A model generated the notes under the pieces. It was not told the DNA's origin. It was given only the letters and a program-made list of their open reading frames with translations, and made no database searches. DNA of 64,000 nucleotides from Butyrivibrio sp. NC2007. Lineage in GTDB: Bacteria; Bacillota; Clostridia; Lachnospirales; Lachnospiraceae. Of the stretch, positions 24,862-34,336 are shown piece by piece (within the stretch, counting starts at the first letter, position 1; each line of letters opens with the position of its first letter). Location of the stretch: assembly GCF_000421405.1 (NCBI RefSeq), contig NZ_ATWY01000003.1:62001-126000 (forward strand), written 5' to 3'. Both the position numbers and the translations under genes were made by a program.

Positions 24862-26247
24862 ATGATTAAAAAATTATTGGGAAACAAGAGATTACTTATA
24901 ATAATCACCGCAGCCATCGCAGTACTCACAGTAGGTGGCGTTTCAATCAGTTCAAACGCAGCAATGTCAGTAAGCGCCTACGTAGTAGACAAGGGCGTCA
25001 TCGACAGCGAAGTTGAGGTAAACGGAACCGTTGAGAGCAATACAGACAGAAGTTACTATTCGGATGTATCCGCCAAGATCGCTACCATCCATGTAAAGGA
25101 AGGCGACTTCGTAAAAAAAGGCGATCTCATAATCTCCTACGACCTTGAGGAAATCGAGCAGCTTGAAACCATGGCAGAGCTCAAAGCCCAGGCTGATCTT
25201 GGAAGCTACAACAATTCCATGCAGACAGGCGGCCGTACAGCAGGTCTTTATTCAGAGGCCAAGACAAATCTCGCGGTTCTTGATCAGCAGATAGCCGACA
25301 CACAGACGGCCATCGCAAACACCCAGAACAAGCTGGCTCAGAGGAAAGCGGATCTTGCAGACTTCGGTGCAAAGCTCCAGATATCTCTTATCGACTGGGC
25401 CGACAAGCCTGATTCCGATGAATATGAGAATCTTCAGAAGCTCGTTCAGACCAATGCTTATGAGCAGCAATATGCCGATGACATCGTACAGATGCAGGAA
25501 GAGCTCAACGCCCTCAACACTCAGCTTGCAAACTACAAGGAATACAAAGCAGAAATGACCAGCCAGAAAGCCAGCACCGTCATGGGTCTTATGACCTCCG
25601 GCGCCAAGGATCAGCTCGCAGCCGTAAAAGAATCCAATGAGCTCGCAACCTCCCTTGAGCTCGAGGATTATGCCAAGGCAAAAGAGGGAATCCGCGCCGA
25701 GTTTGACGGTGTTGTGACCCAGATTGATGCCACAGAAGGTGGCAGCGTTGCAAAAGGCGCAAAACTCCTCACCTTAAAGTCCATATCTGATATAGTAATA
25801 AAAAGCAGTGTAAATAAGTATGATATAGTTAACATTGAAGAAGGCCAGCCGGCCACAGTAAACATCAAGAATAAAGACTATGAAGGCAAGGTTTCAAGGA
25901 TCGAGCGAATGACCAAAGATTCCGGAACAGGCACAGGCATCGGCATTGAGATAACTCTGGATGAGCCTGACAGCGACATTATCCTTGGACTTGAAGCCAA
26001 ATCAAGGATCCACACTTCCGATCTCACCGATGTTACCCGCATTCCTCTTGAGGCTCTCAACGAGGACGAGGAAGGCAGTTATGTCTTTGTCGCAAGAGAC
26101 GGTAAGGCGGAAAAAGAGTTTGTCGAGTGCGGTATAAGGAGCGATGACATGGTCGAAGTTAGATCCGGTATCGACGAAGGATGTCTTGTCGTATGGAAGG
26201 ATTCTGTGGAAATAACCGACGGAATGGGCGTAAAGGTGAATAAATAA
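24862..26247 (+). CDS. HlyD/MacA-family membrane-fusion protein
   Basis: 461 aa, start at ATG 24862 with GAGGGA seven bases upstream. One N-terminal membrane anchor (residues about 8-28), the lipoyl-like half motif KIATIHVKEGDFVKKGDLI (about 71-89), a coiled-coil hairpin of about 150 residues rich in Gln/Ala (about 100-270), the second lipoyl half with GVVTQIDATEGGSVAKGAKLL (in parts) and a beta-barrel domain. It links the FtsX-like permease to the outside or stabilises it. First gene of a MacAB-like operon with its own two-component system. Confidence 0.92.
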   Translation: MIKKLLGNKRLLIIITAAIAVLTVGGVSISSNAAMSVSAYVVDKGVIDSEVEVNGTVESNTDRSYYSDVSAKIATIHVKEGDFVKKGDLIISYDLEEIEQLETMAELKAQADLGSYNNSMQTGGRTAGLYSEAKTNLAVLDQQIADTQTAIANTQNKLAQRKADLADFGAKLQISLIDWADKPDSDEYENLQKLVQTNAYEQQYADDIVQMQEELNALNTQLANYKEYKAEMTSQKASTVMGLMTSGAKDQLAAVKESNELATSLELEDYAKAKEGIRAEFDGVVTQIDATEGGSVAKGAKLLTLKSISDIVIKSSVNKYDIVNIEEGQPATVNIKNKDYEGKVSRIERMTKDSGTGTGIGIEITLDEPDSDIILGLEAKSRIHTSDLTDVTRIPLEALNEDEEGSYVFVARDGKAEKEFVECGIRSDDMVEVRSGIDEGCLVVWKDSVEITDGMGVKVNK

Positions 26248-27065
26248 TGTCAATAGAAAAGCAGAAAATACTAAGTGCAAAAGATCTCTCCAAGACCTTT
26301 TCAAATGATTCCGTGCAGCAGCACGTATTGAAAAACTTGAATATTTCTATATACAAAGGTGATTTTACCGTAATCATGGGTAACTCCGGTTCCGGTAAGA
26401 GTACTCTCCTATACGCTCTCTCCGGCATGGATCGCCCCAGCATGGGTACCATCACCTACTACACAGATGAAGATGGAACAGAGACAGACATCTCAAACTT
26501 CAGCAACGACAGGCTTGCCATGTTCAGGCGCGATCACGTGGGCTTTGTTTTCCAGCAGAACTACCTCAATGACAGCATGAGCGCCCTGGACAACGTCATG
26601 GTCTGCGGCCTTTTAAAGAATACCGACAGGAAAGCTCTCGCAAATAAGGCAAAAGAGCTTTTAGAGAGCGTAGAGATCGGAGAGTCCGACTTCCGCAAGT
26701 TCCCCACCCAGATGTCCGGTGGCCAGCAGCAAAGAGTTGCGGTGGTCAGAGGCGTTATAAACAGTCCGGAAGTTCTTTTTGCAGACGAGCCAACAGGCGC
26801 CTTAAACTCCCAGAACACAGAGAACGTCCTGAACATCCTCTCAAACCTTAATAATGAAGGCCAGAGCATTGTAATGGTAACGCATACCATCAAAGCCGCC
26901 GAGCGCGGAAACAGGATAATCTACCTCTCAGACGGAATTATCAGTGATGAAATCGACCTCGGTCCCTACGCCGGGGATTACAAGGATGAGTCCAACCCTG
27001 ATCTTGAACACGCTAAAGAACGCCATCAGCGCCTTAAGAATTTCCTTCAGGACATGGGCTGGTAA
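26247..27065 (+). CDS. ABC transporter ATP-binding protein, MacB/LolD type
   Basis: 272 aa ATPase. Walker A GNSGSGKST (about residues 46-54), Q loop VFQQNYLND, signature MSGGQQQR, Walker B VLFADEPTGAL and H loop THTIKAA are all intact. Its ATG overlaps the stop of the preceding gene (TAATG). It energises the FtsX-type permease encoded next. The C-terminal 35 residues after the H loop are unusually acidic. Confidence 0.95.
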   Translation: MSIEKQKILSAKDLSKTFSNDSVQQHVLKNLNISIYKGDFTVIMGNSGSGKSTLLYALSGMDRPSMGTITYYTDEDGTETDISNFSNDRLAMFRRDHVGFVFQQNYLNDSMSALDNVMVCGLLKNTDRKALANKAKELLESVEIGESDFRKFPTQMSGGQQQRVAVVRGVINSPEVLFADEPTGALNSQNTENVLNILSNLNNEGQSIVMVTHTIKAAERGNRIIYLSDGIISDEIDLGPYAGDYKDESNPDLEHAKERHQRLKNFLQDMGW

Positions 27066-27094
27066 TCCTTACCTTTTTGAAAGAGGAACATACA

Positions 27095-29473
27095 GTGTAC
27101 AGATTTTTCTTTATTGCCAAGAACAACATAAAAAAGCAAAGGAGCGACATGATCACCTTCTTTATCCTCTCTGCTCTCTCAGCTCTTTTTATCTTTATAA
27201 GCGCTTCTTTCCTGGCCGATACAGGAAAGGTTGTCGATACCAACAGAGAAAAGATAAACTCCGCCGACATCTTCGCATTATGCGGACACAGCGAGCCTGT
27301 CATAGCCAAGCTCGAAGAAATAATAAAAGGCAATGTTTATCTCAAAAACTATGAGACTGAAAATTACATTGAATGCAGCTCAAAATACAGATTAAAGGGC
27401 TCCAAGACCTGGATCGAATACCCCTTCTACATCAGCAATTACGAGAAAGAAATGAAGATCCAGACACTTAGTATCGATGCATCCGGGTTTTCGGGACATG
27501 ATGTAATAATCCCGATTTCGCTGAGTACCACCTTTGATATCGGCTCCACTCTGCAGCTTAAGATAGGCGATAACGTCTATGATCTTAACGTAGCAGGCTA
27601 CAATGAGGACAATCTCTTTTGCTCACCCCTGAATATGGGAATCTACAAAATGTATGTATCTGATAAGCTCTATGAAACCATACTCTTTGAAAACCCAAAG
27701 GGTGCCCTCGAAGGCCGCTATATCAAGACACAGCTTACAGATACTGCCAAAAAGAAGCACATTGATACAAACACTCTCTCAGACGAACTCGGTGACGATC
27801 TGATGAACTGGTACAACGAATACTCCAAAGCTCATCCCGATGCCGAAATGACCAGTGTCAATATCGTTCCAGCTGAGCTCATGAAGACAGGTTCCATGAT
27901 CCTGCCTATGGTCTTTGTGGTAATGATCTTCCTTTTTGCGGTAATCATGCTTACAATAGCGATCGTTATTATAAACTTCAGCGTCAAGAACTTCATTATG
28001 ACAAACATGAAAAACACCGCTATCATGGAGGCTTCAGGCTATACCGTCAGGGAACTGGTACTGATTCTTTTATGCCAGCTTCTGCTTGTAGCCGGAATCG
28101 GAGCTTTGCTTGGAATTATTATCGGTGCACTGCTGATTGACAAGATCGGGATCATCATCCTTATAACTCTGGGCCTTAAGTGGAACCAGCCCGTGAACAT
28201 CACTGTGGCACTTGGCGTATTCTTAGGAATTTGCCTGCTCGTTGCACTCCTTACCGTCTATCTTGGACGAGAGTACAGCAAAGTCAGCGTTTTATCAGCC
28301 TTAAGAGGCGGCGTAAATACGCATAACTTTAAGAGAAATCTCTTTTCCTTCGACAAGACAGCCCTTCCGATCGCAGTTACACTCGCTCTAAAGGATACTT
28401 TCGGAAGATTCAGGAATCAGCTTGGCGTCATCTTTATCATGATGATCCTCTCCATATCTACCATAGTTGCCTTCGGCATGATGGACACCTACGGAAATGA
28501 CGCAGGTGTGCTGGAAATGGGCGGTTTTGATGTATATGACGCATTTTTCTCAGGTGATGAGGCTATGGAGAACACCATCCGGGGCCTGAAGTGCGTAGAA
28601 AACACCAGGCGCGAGGTCTGGATGAGCGTCAACTACTATTACAAGAGAAACAAGCAATCTATCACCACAAGGTCTTTTTCAGATACATCGACGATTGTAG
28701 GCGGATCAATTATTGAAGGCCGCTGGCCAAAATACCCCAACGAAGTCATGCTGGCCACCAACACCTCCATGAGGCTTGGCGCATCAGTTGGCGACGTGGT
28801 AATGGTCAAGAACGACATGGCCGAGGAATCCTATATTGTATGCGGAATATCCCAGACCATGAACAACATGGGAATGATGGCCTTTATGACAACAGAAGGC
28901 CTTTCCAAGGTCACAGCTCTTCCGGAAACCATGCAGGTCTGCGTTACCTTTAAGCCCGGTGTGACCTTTAAAGAATTTGAAAAAGAGTTTAAAGACCTCT
29001 ATCCCGAAGAGACGGTAACAGACTATCAGGAGGCTGCGCACCAGACTGTTGGCCTTATCACAAGCGGAATGAAAGCCTTTGCTTTCTTTGTAACGTTCCT
29101 TACCATTCTTATTGTGGCCTTCGTTGAGTCCCTGATTGTCAGGACCAATATCAACAAGCAGTGGAGGAATCTTGGCGTCAGCAAGGCCCTGGGCTTTACC
29201 TCCCGTCAGCTCATCGGTCAGGTGATGATGTCCAACATGCCTTCGATACTGCTTGGTGTGTCGGTAGGTCTTTTGCTCTCTCCTGTCCTGGGTACCAAGC
29301 TGATGGTAGCAACCATGGCTATATTCGGATTTAAGAGAATAAACTTCAATATAGATCCGATATCGTACCTTCTTACTGCACTCATCATCTGCGGAGTAGC
29401 TCTTTTGACCGCCGCATTCATGGGGCGCAGGATAAAGACCCTGGAGCCGGTTAAGATGATTACCGAAGAATAG
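27095..29473 (+). CDS. FtsX-like ABC transporter permease (MacB type)
   Basis: 792 aa. The start is set at GTG 27095 (MYRFFFIAKNN), with AAAGAGG eight bases upstream; a TTG at 27077 is possible but would lie across the ribosome-binding site. Two FtsX modules are seen: one N-terminal membrane segment, a large outside domain (about 45-255), three segments (about 265-385), then a second set with an outside domain (about 460-640) and three C-terminal segments. Such permeases export or sense peptides or lipids, often antimicrobial peptides. The adjacent two-component system supports that role. Confidence 0.92.
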   Translation: MYRFFFIAKNNIKKQRSDMITFFILSALSALFIFISASFLADTGKVVDTNREKINSADIFALCGHSEPVIAKLEEIIKGNVYLKNYETENYIECSSKYRLKGSKTWIEYPFYISNYEKEMKIQTLSIDASGFSGHDVIIPISLSTTFDIGSTLQLKIGDNVYDLNVAGYNEDNLFCSPLNMGIYKMYVSDKLYETILFENPKGALEGRYIKTQLTDTAKKKHIDTNTLSDELGDDLMNWYNEYSKAHPDAEMTSVNIVPAELMKTGSMILPMVFVVMIFLFAVIMLTIAIVIINFSVKNFIMTNMKNTAIMEASGYTVRELVLILLCQLLLVAGIGALLGIIIGALLIDKIGIIILITLGLKWNQPVNITVALGVFLGICLLVALLTVYLGREYSKVSVLSALRGGVNTHNFKRNLFSFDKTALPIAVTLALKDTFGRFRNQLGVIFIMMILSISTIVAFGMMDTYGNDAGVLEMGGFDVYDAFFSGDEAMENTIRGLKCVENTRREVWMSVNYYYKRNKQSITTRSFSDTSTIVGGSIIEGRWPKYPNEVMLATNTSMRLGASVGDVVMVKNDMAEESYIVCGISQTMNNMGMMAFMTTEGLSKVTALPETMQVCVTFKPGVTFKEFEKEFKDLYPEETVTDYQEAAHQTVGLITSGMKAFAFFVTFLTILIVAFVESLIVRTNINKQWRNLGVSKALGFTSRQLIGQVMMSNMPSILLGVSVGLLLSPVLGTKLMVATMAIFGFKRINFNIDPISYLLTALIICGVALLTAAFMGRRIKTLEPVKMITEE

Positions 29474-29510
29474 GCACTTTGTGATACAATAATCCATACG
29501 GAGATAAACT

Positions 29511-30233
29511 ATGCACTACAACTGTCTTATTGTGGATGATGAAACTGAACTTGCCAAAATGACTGCTGAGTATTTCAGGATGTTTGACGTTTCCACGGAG
29601 TTTGTGGACAGCGCCGCATCCTGCCTCAGTTTCTTTGATGAGGGCAACACTGCCGATCTGGTGCTCCTAGACATTAACTTAGGAGACGGCTCAGGCTTTG
29701 ATGTCTGCAAAAAACTTCGCGAAGAAATGCAGCTTCCAATCCTGTTTATAAGCGCAAGGCAGAGCGATGATGACGTTCTGATCGCCCTGTCCATCGGCGG
29801 CGATGACTACATCAAAAAGCCCTACAGCCTATCGGTGCTGCTGGCCAAGGTCAAGGTAAACCTAAAGCGGATAGCCCAGCTGAAAAACGCTCAAAGCTCG
29901 GCGCCAGAAGCGGATGCACCTGCAGACACGGCTCAGTCCGGCAATGACAGCGGCTTTGCAATGGACAGCCCTACCATGTCGGTCATCATAGACGGCAACA
30001 GCATTCCACTCAAGGCCAAAGAATACGCGCTCCTTGACTGCCTATACAAGCATCACGACACCATAGTCAGGAAGGAAGTCCTATTTGACGAAGTGTGGGG
30101 AGATACATATTTCAGCGACAGTACGCTAAACGTGCACATCAGGAAACTTAGGGAAAAGATTGAGGAAAACCCAAATGAGCCAAGGCTCATAAAGACTGTT
30201 TGGGGAACAGGATACATTTTAGAGCTGCCATGA
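29511..30233 (+). CDS. Response regulator, OmpR family
   Basis: 240 aa. Receiver 1-120 with VDDE, phospho-acceptor in LVLLDINLGDG (about residue 53) and KKPYSL; a linker rich in Ala/Asp/Ser (about 125-150) unlike its neighbours; winged-helix domain 155-240 with PLKAKEYALLDCLYKH and VWGTGYIL. GGAG lies seven bases before the ATG. It is coupled to the kinase by an ATGA overlap. The likely target is the promoter of its own ABC cluster, with TTAAGA repeats at 24752-24792. Confidence 0.94.
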   Translation: MHYNCLIVDDETELAKMTAEYFRMFDVSTEFVDSAASCLSFFDEGNTADLVLLDINLGDGSGFDVCKKLREEMQLPILFISARQSDDDVLIALSIGGDDYIKKPYSLSVLLAKVKVNLKRIAQLKNAQSSAPEADAPADTAQSGNDSGFAMDSPTMSVIIDGNSIPLKAKEYALLDCLYKHHDTIVRKEVLFDEVWGDTYFSDSTLNVHIRKLREKIEENPNEPRLIKTVWGTGYILELP

Positions 30234-31558
30234 AGAGTTTAAAGCGGATATTTATTTCTTTTACCATATTTATGCTACTTATACTGATCCTGTTCTACAC
30301 CCTGAACAGGAAGACGGTTTATGGCAAAAGAGATATCGTCTACTACAATGATCAGCTCCACAAGGTCAGCAGCGACATAGAAAGCGGAATGTCTGAGGCC
30401 GATGTGGAGGACAAATACTCCTGTCACATTATTTTTGCAAAAGAGATCGATGATCCGGAGCTTTCCCAGCTCTACGCCTCTGGCGCTCTGGTGCTGGACC
30501 TTAATGTTGACGGACAATACGCCGGAAAAGTTGCCTGGAATGACAGGGAAGATAACTTTGATAATACCAAACATCAGATTTTAAAAGTCGCATTGGCGCT
30601 GTGGCTGGCAGTGCTTGTCAGCGGCTATCTTTTGCTGTTGTACATGTACACAGTCTTTTTAAAACCCATCGAAGAACTCAAAGATTTTGCAACAGATATC
30701 GCAAAAGGCGACCTTGATAAGCCCCTTCCCATCCGCCGGACAAATATGTTCGGCAGCTTCGTGGAAGGTTTTGACCTCATGCGCGAACAGCTAAAGCTTT
30801 CGATCGACAGAGAGCGAACATCTGAGATTGCGCGAAAAGAGCTTATTCAAGACCTAAGTCACGACATAAAGACTCCGCTGGCTGTCATCAATGCAACCTG
30901 CGATGTTCTTGACCTTAAATATTCCCGTAAATTAAAAGAGCTGTCTTCTGACCCATCAGCAACGGGCAAAGACAGCAGCATTTCAGAATGTAACGATACT
31001 CTTGATAAAGTAAGAACCATATCTGCCAAGGCCGACACTGTAAGCTCGCTCCTAAGCGATGTTATGCATGCCAGCCTTGAAGACATGGAAAAGATCAGTA
31101 TTAATGTCACCGAGGAAAGCTCGGTTCTCATCGAGGAAAGGATAAAGAGCCTCTCCTCCTTTGGAAATATCATACTCGAAAACCACATCCATCCCTGCCT
31201 TGTCTACATGGACAGACAGCGCATGGAACAGGTAATCGATAACATCATCGGAAACTCCGCCAAATACGCAGGCACGGATATCACAGTGAGCTTCTCTGTA
31301 GCAGACGATATCCCTAATGAAAGCGGCAAAAGCGAGAGCTTCATAAAGATCAGAATCCGCGACAACGGCCCCGGTGTCGATAAAGACGACCTTCCGCTCA
31401 TCGCCGAGAAATACTATCGTGGCAAGAATTCCACCGACAAATCCGGCTATGGCCTTGGTATGTACCTCTGCAAGATGTACATGAACAAACAAGGCGGAGG
31501 CATGGAGTATTACAACGACAACGGTTTCGTTGTGGAACTGGTACTAAGGAAGGTATAA
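30230..31558 (+). CDS. Sensor histidine kinase with HAMP domain
   Basis: 442 aa; ATG at 30230 overlaps the regulator's TGA. Two membrane segments (residues about 6-24 and 122-144) flank an outside domain of about 95 residues. HAMP (about 145-200), HisKA with IQDLSHDIKTPLAVINATCD (phospho-His about residue 209) and HATPase with DNIIGNSAKYAG, RDNGPGVD and GYGLGMYLCKMY follow. It belongs to the MacAB-like cluster and probably detects the compound handled by the permease. Confidence 0.93.
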   Translation: MKSLKRIFISFTIFMLLILILFYTLNRKTVYGKRDIVYYNDQLHKVSSDIESGMSEADVEDKYSCHIIFAKEIDDPELSQLYASGALVLDLNVDGQYAGKVAWNDREDNFDNTKHQILKVALALWLAVLVSGYLLLLYMYTVFLKPIEELKDFATDIAKGDLDKPLPIRRTNMFGSFVEGFDLMREQLKLSIDRERTSEIARKELIQDLSHDIKTPLAVINATCDVLDLKYSRKLKELSSDPSATGKDSSISECNDTLDKVRTISAKADTVSSLLSDVMHASLEDMEKISINVTEESSVLIEERIKSLSSFGNIILENHIHPCLVYMDRQRMEQVIDNIIGNSAKYAGTDITVSFSVADDIPNESGKSESFIKIRIRDNGPGVDKDDLPLIAEKYYRGKNSTDKSGYGLGMYLCKMYMNKQGGGMEYYNDNGFVVELVLRKV

Positions 31559-31578
31559 GCCATATATTTCCGGCCTTA

Positions 31579-32772
31579 TCAGTCCTTCTTAGACTTCATG
31601 TATCTGTCCATATCCTCTGCAATCTGCTTGGATACTGCTACTGCAGCAACAACTGTCTTGGCGCCCGTAACCACATCTCCGGATGCGAAAACGCCGGGAA
31701 GTGAAGTCTCTCCGTTGGAATCTGTGGCAAGATTGCCCTTCTCGTTGAGCTTTAGGTCTTTTTCACGAGTTACGATCCTGTCCTGCGGAACCTGTGAAAT
31801 TGCGATTATCACACTGTCAGCAGGAACCAGTTTTTCAACGTTCTCATCATCTTTAAATACCGGTCCGTCATCCTCAATCCTGACAATAGACTTTCTGTAC
31901 TCAAATTTCACGCCGTCAACCTTGGCATATTCAAATTCTTCGGGCGAAGCGCTGACTTCATCGCCTCTCACATAGACAACAACATCTTTTGAGCCGTGTC
32001 TTATAGCAGTTCTGGCAACATCCATGGCTGCATTTCCTGCGCCGATTATCGCAACCTTATCTCCAAGCTCGTAAACATCCGGATTATTTAAATAGTTTAT
32101 GGCGTAAAAGACATTTCCGAAGGTCTCACCGGGAACACCGAGCTTTCTTGGTCTCCAGGCTCCGGTACCGATAAACACGCTCTTATATCCGTCATTTAAA
32201 AGGTCTTTTATTCCGGTAGATCCGCCGATGGAGAAATTAGGCCTGAACTTGATGCCCAGTTCGCGCATCTTCTTGTAATATCTGTCCAGAATGGACTTAG
32301 GCAGCCTGAACTCCGGAATTCCGTAGCGAAGTATTCCGCCAATCTTGTCATGAGTCTCAAAAACAGTGATGGAATATCCCTTTAGTGCCAGTATTATCGC
32401 AATAGTGATCCCCGCAGGTCCTGCACCAATAACAGCTGCTTTCATTCCGTTTGATGGAGCAGGCTTAAGGTCAAGCCTCTCAAAACATGAGTCGGAAATG
32501 TAATTCTCAATTGAAGAAATGTGCACAGGCTCCCCCTTTATGCCTCTTACACAATTTCCCTCGCACTGATTCCCATGGTTGCACACAAGCGAACAGATCA
32601 TGGACAGCGGATTATTCTCAAAGAGCATCTCCGCAGCCTCCATCATCCGATTTTCCTTGAAAAGACGTATCATCTTGGGAATATTGGTGTGAATCGGGCA
32701 TCCGTTTTCCCTGCATCTGGGGTTGGTACACTGTAAACAGCGATTTGCTTCATCGATAACATGTACAGACAT
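31579..32772 (-). CDS. GltD-like NAD(P)H-dependent oxidoreductase (glutamate synthase small-subunit family)
   Basis: 397 aa from the ATG at 32772 (MSVHVIDEANRCLQC), preceded by GGAGGAG. An N-terminal Cys-rich domain (CLQC-NP-RC, then MICSLVCNH and CEGNC) should bind [4Fe-4S] clusters. A FAD motif VIGAGPAGITIA (about residue 115) and an NAD(P) motif AIIGAGNAAMDVA (about 250) follow. This is the stand-alone form shared by GltD, NfnB and PreT proteins; no GltB, NfnA or PreA partner gene is adjacent, so the physiological acceptor is not known. A perfect CcpA cre overlaps its -35 box. Confidence 0.85.
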   Translation of the reverse strand: MSVHVIDEANRCLQCTNPRCRENGCPIHTNIPKMIRLFKENRMMEAAEMLFENNPLSMICSLVCNHGNQCEGNCVRGIKGEPVHISSIENYISDSCFERLDLKPAPSNGMKAAVIGAGPAGITIAIILALKGYSITVFETHDKIGGILRYGIPEFRLPKSILDRYYKKMRELGIKFRPNFSIGGSTGIKDLLNDGYKSVFIGTGAWRPRKLGVPGETFGNVFYAINYLNNPDVYELGDKVAIIGAGNAAMDVARTAIRHGSKDVVVYVRGDEVSASPEEFEYAKVDGVKFEYRKSIVRIEDDGPVFKDDENVEKLVPADSVIIAISQVPQDRIVTREKDLKLNEKGNLATDSNGETSLPGVFASGDVVTGAKTVVAAVAVSKQIAEDMDRYMKSKKD

Positions 32773-32815
32773 ATCATACTCCTCCACTTTATATAGCTTT
32801 TTGCTTCTTGTTCCA

Positions 32816-32853
32816 TTTATATCATTTGAACATATTCCTTGTAAGCGTTTACA
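32816..32853 (-). promoter_or_regulatory. Promoter with CcpA-type cre site
   Basis: Minus-strand TTACAA (32839-32844), 17 bases and TATAAA (32816-32821). The palindrome TGTAAGCGTTTACA (32840-32853) fits the cre consensus TGWAARCGYTWWCA at every position and overlaps the -35 box, which implies carbon-catabolite repression of the GltD-like gene. Confidence 0.75.
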
Positions 32854-32889
32854 TTTGCATAAAAGTGGAATATTATGTACTGTTTCTTT

Positions 32890-33369
32890 TTACTGCTTCC
32901 CTTTTCCTATAGTCTTAACAAAGAATCCAAATACATTTCTAACAAGTGGTCCGGCAAAGAAAATCTGCCAGCAGAGCGCCATTGGGAAATTCAGGGCTGT
33001 TGTCTGAAGCCAGACTGCCACAAACTCTACGCCGGCATTCTTAAAAAGAATTGTTGCTGCAAGGCTCATCAGTGGGCACATCAGGCATACTGACATCGCT
33101 GAGATAGCAAGTACAATCATTATCATCGGGTCTTTTCCCGGTGTAACAAATCTAAAGGCCAGTTTCTGCGCCAGTTTTCCAACAAACAAAAGCTCTAAAG
33201 CTACAGCTATAGGCCACATGATTATGATCTCTTTAAATGCTGCGAGGAATACGAAATTCTGCATTCCACCCACGCTTAGGGAAATGTTGTAGCAGATCAT
33301 TGCATAGACCATGACAAATGCCATGAACAGAGTGAAAATAACATCTTGAAACTTATTTTGTGGTAACAT
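32890..33369 (-). CDS. DUF2798 membrane protein
   Basis: 159 aa with four hydrophobic segments (about 12-34, 42-66, 80-105 and 118-142). The start MLPQNKFQDVIFTLFMAF and the repeated Phe-Met-rich helices match the DUF2798 family of small integral membrane proteins, whose function is not established. AAAGGAG lies ten bases before the ATG. A 120-base transcribed leader precedes the gene. Confidence 0.8.
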   Translation of the reverse strand: MLPQNKFQDVIFTLFMAFVMVYAMICYNISLSVGGMQNFVFLAAFKEIIIMWPIAVALELLFVGKLAQKLAFRFVTPGKDPMIMIVLAISAMSVCLMCPLMSLAATILFKNAGVEFVAVWLQTTALNFPMALCWQIFFAGPLVRNVFGFFVKTIGKGKQ

Positions 33370-33494
33370 ACCTGGGGTTCTCCTTTCATTGTCCAGGGGA
33401 AGACCAAAGGCGTGTTGTTCGTTATCACCACAGGGTGTGCGTTTCCAATAAATACCAGCTCAATATCTTCATATATTTTTTGCATCGAGTAGTG

Positions 33495-33523
33495 ATTATA
33501 GCAGAAAATTTGTGGTTGTGTAA
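33495..33523 (-). promoter_or_regulatory. Sigma-A-type promoter of the DUF2798 gene
   Basis: TTACAC (33518-33523), a 17-base spacer and TATAAT (33495-33500) on the minus strand. Transcription would begin near 33488 and give a leader of about 120 bases. A 62-codon reading frame begins at 33485, only a few bases into the transcript, and runs out of frame into the DUF2798 gene. Confidence 0.7.
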
Positions 33524-33532
33524 TAGGGAATT

Positions 33533-33730
33533 TTAACCCAGCCTCGCAAGTATCTCCGCAGCCCTATCACTGCCATGTTTTGCTGCGTAGAAAGCCCACT
33601 TCTTGGCCTTTTCCAAGTTCTTTTTTCCGTCAAAAGACCCTTTGAAGTATCCTTCGGCTATGGCTTCGGCTGCTTCTATGCTGCCCTTTCCTGCTTTGTC
33701 TATAAGATCTAATAAGTCTTGTTTACTCAT
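33533..33730 (-). CDS. Small Sel1-repeat protein
   Basis: 65 aa. One Sel1/TPR-like repeat is visible (AAEAIAEGYFKGSFDGKKNLEKAKKWAFYAAKHG, in parts) with the Ala/Gly/Tyr spacing of the family. It may be a free-standing protein-interaction module or the remnant of a longer Sel1 protein. It is 18 bases downstream of the nitroreductase gene. Confidence 0.65.
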   Translation of the reverse strand: MSKQDLLDLIDKAGKGSIEAAEAIAEGYFKGSFDGKKNLEKAKKWAFYAAKHGSDRAAEILARLG

Positions 33731-33748
33731 GGTTTTATCTCTTTCTTT

Positions 33749-34336
33749 TTAATTTGCCCAGGTTACCGGATTTCCTTTTCTCTCAAGTGGCTCCCTGACA
33801 GGCTCTCCGCTCTCAGGATAGCCAATGATAAGTCCACCAGTTATCGTCTCGTCTTCATTAAGGCCATATCTGTACATGAATTTCCTAATTTCTTCGTTCT
33901 TGTCAAGCCAGTGAAGCTGATTGATCCAGCATGATCCAAGATCCAACGCATTGGCAGCTATCATCATGTTCTCCAGTGCGCATGCACTGTCCGCCATAGC
34001 ATTTCCATAACCCTTTTTATTGGCAGTAACAATATAAACCGGAGCTCCGTAATGGAAAACGTAGCCGCCTTTCCTTGCTGCATTTATAGAGTTCTTTAAC
34101 GAGATATAGGTATCTTCTTTGATCTCCATTTTTGCGAACTCTCCGCATACCAGATCCGCCATTTCAGCAAGTACTGCTTCATCCGTAAACACAATAAAAT
34201 GCGTAGTCTGGCTGTTTGAGCCGCTCGGCGCATATCTCCCTGCCTCAATGACCTTGTTTATCAGCTCTTTATCCGGAATCTCTTTCTTGTATCTCCTTGT
34301 ACTGCGCCTAGTTAAAATAGCTTCTAATGCTTCCAT
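33749..34336 (-). CDS. Nitroreductase-family FMN oxidoreductase
   Basis: 195 aa. Family marks are the start LTRRSTRRYKKEIP, AGRYAPSGSNSQ (FMN phosphate-binding), GSCWINQL in the middle and GLIIGYPESGEP near the end. It would use NAD(P)H to reduce nitro- or quinone-type compounds. Its ATG overlaps the last base of the HD-domain gene (ATGA-like arrangement at 34336), so the two are coupled. Confidence 0.93.
   Translation of the reverse strand: MEALEAILTRRSTRRYKKEIPDKELINKVIEAGRYAPSGSNSQTTHFIVFTDEAVLAEMADLVCGEFAKMEIKEDTYISLKNSINAARKGGYVFHYGAPVYIVTANKKGYGNAMADSACALENMMIAANALDLGSCWINQLHWLDKNEEIRKFMYRYGLNEDETITGGLIIGYPESGEPVREPLERKGNPVTWAN

Noticed and set aside
33429..33441. CCACAGGGTG near the DUF2798 leader as a further copy of the 18.7-kb repeat
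   Set aside because: Only the short inner motif is shared; the TTTTCTA/TAGAAAA arms are absent.
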